A DNA stretch of 64,000 nucleotides from Caulobacter sp031457805 (GTDB lineage: Bacteria; Pseudomonadota; Alphaproteobacteria; Caulobacterales; Caulobacteraceae). This document shows, piece by piece, positions 60,612 through 64,000 of this stretch; position 1 is the first letter of the stretch, and every line of letters starts with the position of its first letter. Where the stretch lies: NCBI RefSeq assembly GCF_031457805.1, contig NZ_JAVDXI010000003.1:1-64000 (forward strand). Direction: 5' to 3'. Position numbers and translations under genes: made by a program. The notes beneath the pieces are model-generated. The model had not been told where the DNA came from and made no database searches. It saw nothing but the letters and a program-made list of their open reading frames with translations.

Positions 60612-61496
60612 TTAGGCGACCCAACGTCGCGGGTCGAGCGCCACCGGATCGTCGATGGCCATGTCGTCCCAGTCGAGATCCGGCGGCGGGCTCGAAGCGG
60701 CGGCCACCACCGCCGAGAGCTCGGCGGCCGAGTTGACGCCGACCAGCACGGCCGAGCCTTCCGGACGCGACAAGGCAAAGCCAAGCGCGGCCTGCAACGG
60801 GTCCGAGCGACCCTCGGCGATCATCCGGCGCACGCGCGACAGGCGGCCCGACGCGCCCTTGAGCTGGGCGGGCACACGATCGGGCGGCAGGAACAGCAGG
60901 CCGTTCAGGAAAATCGAGCGCAGATGGACCTCGACGCCCATGCCGGCGATGCGCTGCAGCGAGCCATCGGCCAGCAGGCGCTGATCGAGCAGCGACGCCG
61001 GGGCTTGCAGGATGTCTGGCTTGAAGCGCTTGGCCACGCCGACCGGATCGTCGGACGCATGGGCCGAGACGCCGATCTTGGCGAACAGCCCCTGGTCCTT
61101 CAGGCGCTGCAGGCGTTCCCACAGGGCCGCGCCATGCGGGCCGAAGAGCTCGGCGGGCGAGTGGACCACGATGGCTTCGGCGCGTTCGACGCCGATTCGA
61201 CGCAGGGCGGCGCGCGCTTCGGCCTCGACATAATCCGGGCCGCGATCGGCGCGGGCGGTCGAGATCGTCACGCGGAAGGGAACGGGGCGTGGAATGAGGT
61301 CGCCCAGCACGGTTTCGGCGCGCGCGAACAGGCCCGAAGCGTCCAGCACCGACAGCTTGGCCCGCGCGGCGATATTCAGGATGTCGCGAGCTTCGGCTTC
61401 AGGCGAGCGACCGCGCGGCGCGGACGAACTCCCGCCGTCGAGGCCGAATTGAGCGGCCGCCAGACCCAGTTTTGAGACCGAAATGGACATCGCCAT
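60612..61496 (-). CDS. Aldo/keto reductase family protein
   Basis: A 294-residue TIM-barrel oxidoreductase. KLGLAAAQFGLDGG, VLDASGLFARAETVLG, IVVHSP and KIGVSAHASDD are the landmarks, and SAVLVGVNSAAEL is the C-terminal cofactor-binding block. The catalytic Tyr of classical AKRs is replaced here (VLDASGLFARAE has Leu/Phe in place of the usual YG), as in sugar-biosynthesis-associated members. I use the ATG at 61496 (MAMSIS); the next ATG (61490) is equally possible. Same strand as the cytidylyltransferase, 166 bp upstream of it. Confidence 0.75.
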   Translation of the reverse strand: MAMSISVSKLGLAAAQFGLDGGSSSAPRGRSPEAEARDILNIAARAKLSVLDASGLFARAETVLGDLIPRPVPFRVTISTARADRGPDYVEAEARAALRRIGVERAEAIVVHSPAELFGPHGAALWERLQRLKDQGLFAKIGVSAHASDDPVGVAKRFKPDILQAPASLLDQRLLADGSLQRIAGMGVEVHLRSIFLNGLLFLPPDRVPAQLKGASGRLSRVRRMIAEGRSDPLQAALGFALSRPEGSAVLVGVNSAAELSAVVAAASSPPPDLDWDDMAIDDPVALDPRRWVA

Positions 61497-61590
61497 CCGT
61501 GCGCGAAACTCACCAACAGATGGGGAGGCTACGCGCCAAGGTTTGAACATCCGGTTTCTGGAACCTTGACGAGGGGTTAAAGTCGCGCCG

Positions 61591-62565
61591 ATGAGCTTCG
61601 ATGTAAAAGACCCCGCCTGGCCGATGTACGGCCTGGTCGATGACGCCCGCCCGGCCTTGGCCCAGGCGCTGTCGAGAGGCCCCGCAACCCTGGCGACCAT
61701 CGTCGCCCTGGGCGGCGGCGGTCCCCGTCCTGTGGGCGCGCAGATGGTGTTCGGCGACGGACTCATCTCGGGTTTCCTGTCCGGCGGCTGCATCGAGGCT
61801 GATGTTGAGCTTCATGCCCGCGCCTGCCTGGAAGACGGCGTTGCGCGGCGGCTGGTCTATGGCGAGGGCAGTCCCTGGCCAGACATCCGTCTTCTGTGCG
61901 GCGCCCGCATCGAAATCCTGGTCGAGCGAATCGCTCCCGATGACCTGGCGGCCCGAACGCTGCTGGACCTCGCCGCCGCGCGCCTGCCCGCCTTCTGGGT
62001 CAGCGACGGCGCGCGCCGAATCTGCGCCGAGGAGCCGCAAGTCCCGTGGCCTGGCGCATTCGAGCGCGCCTACGATCCCGTTCCCCGCCTGGTGGTAATC
62101 GGCGGCGATCCGACCGCGCTGGCCATCGCCGGCCTCGCGGCGCAGTCGGGCCATGAGACCTTCCTGCTGCGCCCCAAGGGCCCGGCCGCGCCGCCGCCTC
62201 TGCCGGGGGTCGCCTATCGCCGTGAACCGCTGGAAGAGGCGCTGACAGCCATAGGACTGGACGCCTGGACGGCGGTCGCGGTGTGCGGCCACGACCCGGA
62301 GCACGATCACACAGCCCTCATGACGGCCCTGCCCTCCCCCGCGCCCTATGTCGGTCTGCTGGGCGCGCGGAGACGCCTGCCCGAGCGCCTCGCGCGGCTG
62401 AAGGCGGCGGGGCTGAGCGAGCGGGACCTGGCCAAGTTGCGCGCCCCGATCGGCCTAGACCTGGGCGGCAAGGCCCCGTTCGAGGTGGCCGTCGCGGTGA
62501 TCGGCGAGGTGATGGCCGCCCGCCACGGCCAGCCGGCGCTGGCGCGGCGGTCGGTGGAGGCTTGA
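61591..62565 (+). CDS. XdhC/CoxI-family protein
   Basis: A 324-residue protein with the two-domain XdhC layout: an N-terminal domain (about 10-100, LGGGGPRPVGAQMVF, SGFLSGGCIEADV) and a C-terminal Rossmann-like domain (LVVIGGDPTALAIAGLAAQ, CGHDPEHDHTALM, YVGLLGARRRLPERL). The family binds molybdenum cofactor and helps its sulfuration and insertion into xanthine-dehydrogenase or CO-dehydrogenase type enzymes. No such enzyme is encoded in this window, so the client is unknown. Confidence 0.87.
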   Translation: MSFDVKDPAWPMYGLVDDARPALAQALSRGPATLATIVALGGGGPRPVGAQMVFGDGLISGFLSGGCIEADVELHARACLEDGVARRLVYGEGSPWPDIRLLCGARIEILVERIAPDDLAARTLLDLAAARLPAFWVSDGARRICAEEPQVPWPGAFERAYDPVPRLVVIGGDPTALAIAGLAAQSGHETFLLRPKGPAAPPPLPGVAYRREPLEEALTAIGLDAWTAVAVCGHDPEHDHTALMTALPSPAPYVGLLGARRRLPERLARLKAAGLSERDLAKLRAPIGLDLGGKAPFEVAVAVIGEVMAARHGQPALARRSVEA

Positions 62566-62579
62566 GGAACCGCCCCCTT

Positions 62580-62653
62580 CCTTCGACAAGCTCAGGATGA
62601 GGGCTAATGATCGGTCGGGGCGTTGAGAAGCCTCACCCTGAGCCTGTCGAAGG
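62580..62653. repeat. TTCGACAAGCTCAGG-type palindromic repeat
   Basis: CCTTCGACAAGCTCAGG (62580-62596) and CCTGAGCCTGTCGAAGG (62637-62653) are inverted copies with one mismatch, 40 nt apart. Repeats with this core are very common between genes in alphaproteobacteria. It separates the convergent xdhC-like and creatininase-family genes. Confidence 0.85.
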
Positions 62654-62673
62654 GCGAGGCTTCGGTCCCACGA

Positions 62674-63429
62674 CTATTGCGGAACGGTCTCCGCCGCGAA
62701 CGCCGCCAGGTCCTCGATCAGGGCGTTGGCCGCCATGCTCACGAGTTCGCCGCCCTTCTCGGGCGTCGCCTGAGCGGGATCGGAGCCCATGCGACCGTCG
62801 GCGTAGCGGGCGCGGAAGTCCAGCGCTTCGCGGATCGGACCGGTCGGCGCGATCTGGGGCGAATAGGACGCGGTCTTGATCGTCTCTGGGTAGGCCCACT
62901 GGGTCACCGCGATCTCGGACGGGGTGGCGTGGCTGCCGTGCCCCGTCGGGAATTGCCGGTTGGCCAGGGCGTTGACGCCGGCCAAGTCCCACCAGTTCTT
63001 CAGCTTCAGGGCGAACGGCGCGCGCTGCTGGCGGAAACTGTAGTCGGCGTAGATTTCCGAGAAGGCGGCCTCGATCGAGGCGACATTGCCGCCGTGGCCG
63101 TTCAGGAAATAGATCCGCGTAAAGCCATGCGCCGACAGCGACCGCACCCAGTCGCCGATCGCCGCGATAAACGTCGACGGGCGCAGGAAGATGGTGCCCG
63201 GAAAGGCCAGGTGATGCTGGGCCATGCCGATGTTGAAGGTCGGGGCGACCAGCACCTTGTCGTCAGCGCGCTTGCTGGCCTCGTGGGCGATGATCTCCGG
63301 ACACAGCCAGTCGGTGCCCAGCAGGCCCGTCGGTCCGTGCTGCTCGTTGGAGCCGATCGGCACCACCACCGTCTGGCTGGTCTTCAGGCGCGTTTCGATC
63401 TCGGGCCAGGTGGATAGGGCGAGCAGCAT
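62674..63429 (-). CDS. Creatininase-family amidohydrolase
   Basis: A 251-residue creatininase-fold enzyme. Metal-binding residues are visible in PIGSNEQHGPTG, LLGTDW and NGHGGNVAS, with HGSHATPSE near the C-terminus. The family covers creatinine amidohydrolase, the mycofactocin peptidase MftE and formamide hydrolases of riboflavin biosynthesis; the sequence alone does not decide. It stands alone, convergent with the xdhC-like gene. Confidence 0.85.
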   Translation of the reverse strand: MLLALSTWPEIETRLKTSQTVVVPIGSNEQHGPTGLLGTDWLCPEIIAHEASKRADDKVLVAPTFNIGMAQHHLAFPGTIFLRPSTFIAAIGDWVRSLSAHGFTRIYFLNGHGGNVASIEAAFSEIYADYSFRQQRAPFALKLKNWWDLAGVNALANRQFPTGHGSHATPSEIAVTQWAYPETIKTASYSPQIAPTGPIREALDFRARYADGRMGSDPAQATPEKGGELVSMAANALIEDLAAFAAETVPQ

Positions 63430-63577
63430 GAAAAACTCCGGACAAGGGCGACGCCTTAGCTTTACGCCGCCTGCACAAGGTCGTCATCTTGCCCAGATCA
63501 GAAAGCCGATTGGTCTTCTTGCGCCGAGGAAGGCGCATCGCCTATGCCAGCGGCCAACAAGATAAGGGAGTGCGGTG

Positions 63578-64000
63578 GTGAGCGACGGACAGGTTTTCCC
63601 GGTTCCTGAGGAGCTGGCGCAAGACGCCCATATCGACGCCACCGCCTATGAGGCGGCGCTGGCCTGCGTCGAGGCCGATCCGGAAGGCTACTGGCGCGAC
63701 CTCGCCGCCCGCCTCGACTGGATCAAGGCGCCCACCAAGATCAAGGACGTCTCCTACGCCAAGGAGGACTTCCGTATCCGCTGGTACGAGGACGGCGTTC
63801 TCAACGTCTCGGCCAACTGCATCGACCGCCACCTGCCGGCCAAGACAGATGACGTGGCCCTGGTGTTCGAGGGCGACGAGCCTGGAACCTCCAGCACGCT
63901 GACCTATGGCCAGCTGCACGAGGAGGTTTGCCGCATGGCCAACGTCCTCAAGGCGCAGGGCGTCACCAAGGGCGACCGCGTCACCATCTATCTGCCGATG
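63578..64000 (+). CDS. acsA: Acetyl-CoA synthetase, 5' part (cut by window end)
   Basis: The first 141 codons of an acetyl-CoA synthetase. The N-terminal domain signature runs through EGYWRDLAARLDWIKAP, FRIRWYEDGVLNVSANCIDR and the end of the visible part KGDRVTIYLPM, all typical of AcsA. The start is the GTG at 63578, with AAGGGAG seven bases before it; another GTG directly before (63575) is possible. The enzyme makes acetyl-CoA from acetate, ATP and CoA. The rest of the gene lies beyond the window. Confidence 0.95.
   Translation, partial: MSDGQVFPVPEELAQDAHIDATAYEAALACVEADPEGYWRDLAARLDWIKAPTKIKDVSYAKEDFRIRWYEDGVLNVSANCIDRHLPAKTDDVALVFEGDEPGTSSTLTYGQLHEEVCRMANVLKAQGVTKGDRVTIYLPM

Overview
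The window is a GC-rich, densely coded stretch of an alphaproteobacterial chromosome, almost certainly Caulobacter (C. vibrioides/C. segnis group). Supporting signs are the usg-trpF-trpB-trpA cluster, an AddAB recombination pair, HWE-family histidine kinases, EcfG/sigmaT-type promoters, sigma73-like promoters (TTGaCgS / GCtANaWC), and a long intergenic palindrome carrying a GANTC (CcrM) site. There are no phage, IS, CRISPR or tRNA/rRNA genes inside the window. A near-consensus -35 element at the left edge points out of the window.

Layout. 0-5.8 kb (minus): ferredoxin and ferredoxin reductase, then sdhCDAB. 5.9-9.1 kb: an HWE histidine kinase with its own sigmaT-type promoter, then zapE-nudK. 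9.2-18.9 kb (plus): an overlapping operon of an acyltransferase, tsaE, amgK, murU, addB and addA, followed by trxA. 25.1-19.6 kb (minus): usg-trpF-trpB-trpA-accD-folC plus a 35-codon gene. 25.2-26.0 kb: palindromic repeats and about 550 bp without a gene. 26.1-33.3 kb: maeB (minus), dapB and the ydbH-ynbE-ydbL set (plus).

The most interesting region is 33.3-38.6 kb. Exact GGAAC-N16/17-CGTT motifs precede a two-gene membrane-protein operon, a structured small RNA, a glycine-zipper lipoprotein, a lipid kinase/phosphoesterase pair (divergent motifs) and a DUF883-type pair. A sixth exact motif precedes the kinase at 5.9 kb. The small RNA (33958-34073) has a long 5' stem-loop domain, two cytosine-rich single-stranded runs and an intrinsic terminator; I believe it is GsrN, the Caulobacter general-stress sRNA. 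sodB and a second, hybrid HWE kinase lie in the same neighbourhood. The region reads as a general stress response island: transcription by sigmaT, post-transcriptional control by an sRNA, envelope and redox effectors, and sensor kinases.

38.6-64 kb: hybrid kinase; CoA transferase; DUF4142 lipoprotein; an ABC exporter whose permease is fused to an M1 metallopeptidase; a FAH-family hydrolase, maleylacetoacetate isomerase and carbonic anhydrase operon; the alpha-2-macroglobulin/PBP1C pair; a second, exported carbonic anhydrase; lrp/ald; a cytidylyltransferase and an aldo/keto reductase; an XdhC-like protein; a creatininase-family amidohydrolase; and the 5' end of acetyl-CoA synthetase, cut by the window edge. 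Start codons were re-chosen by Shine-Dalgarno position and family length, so several differ from the longest open frame.
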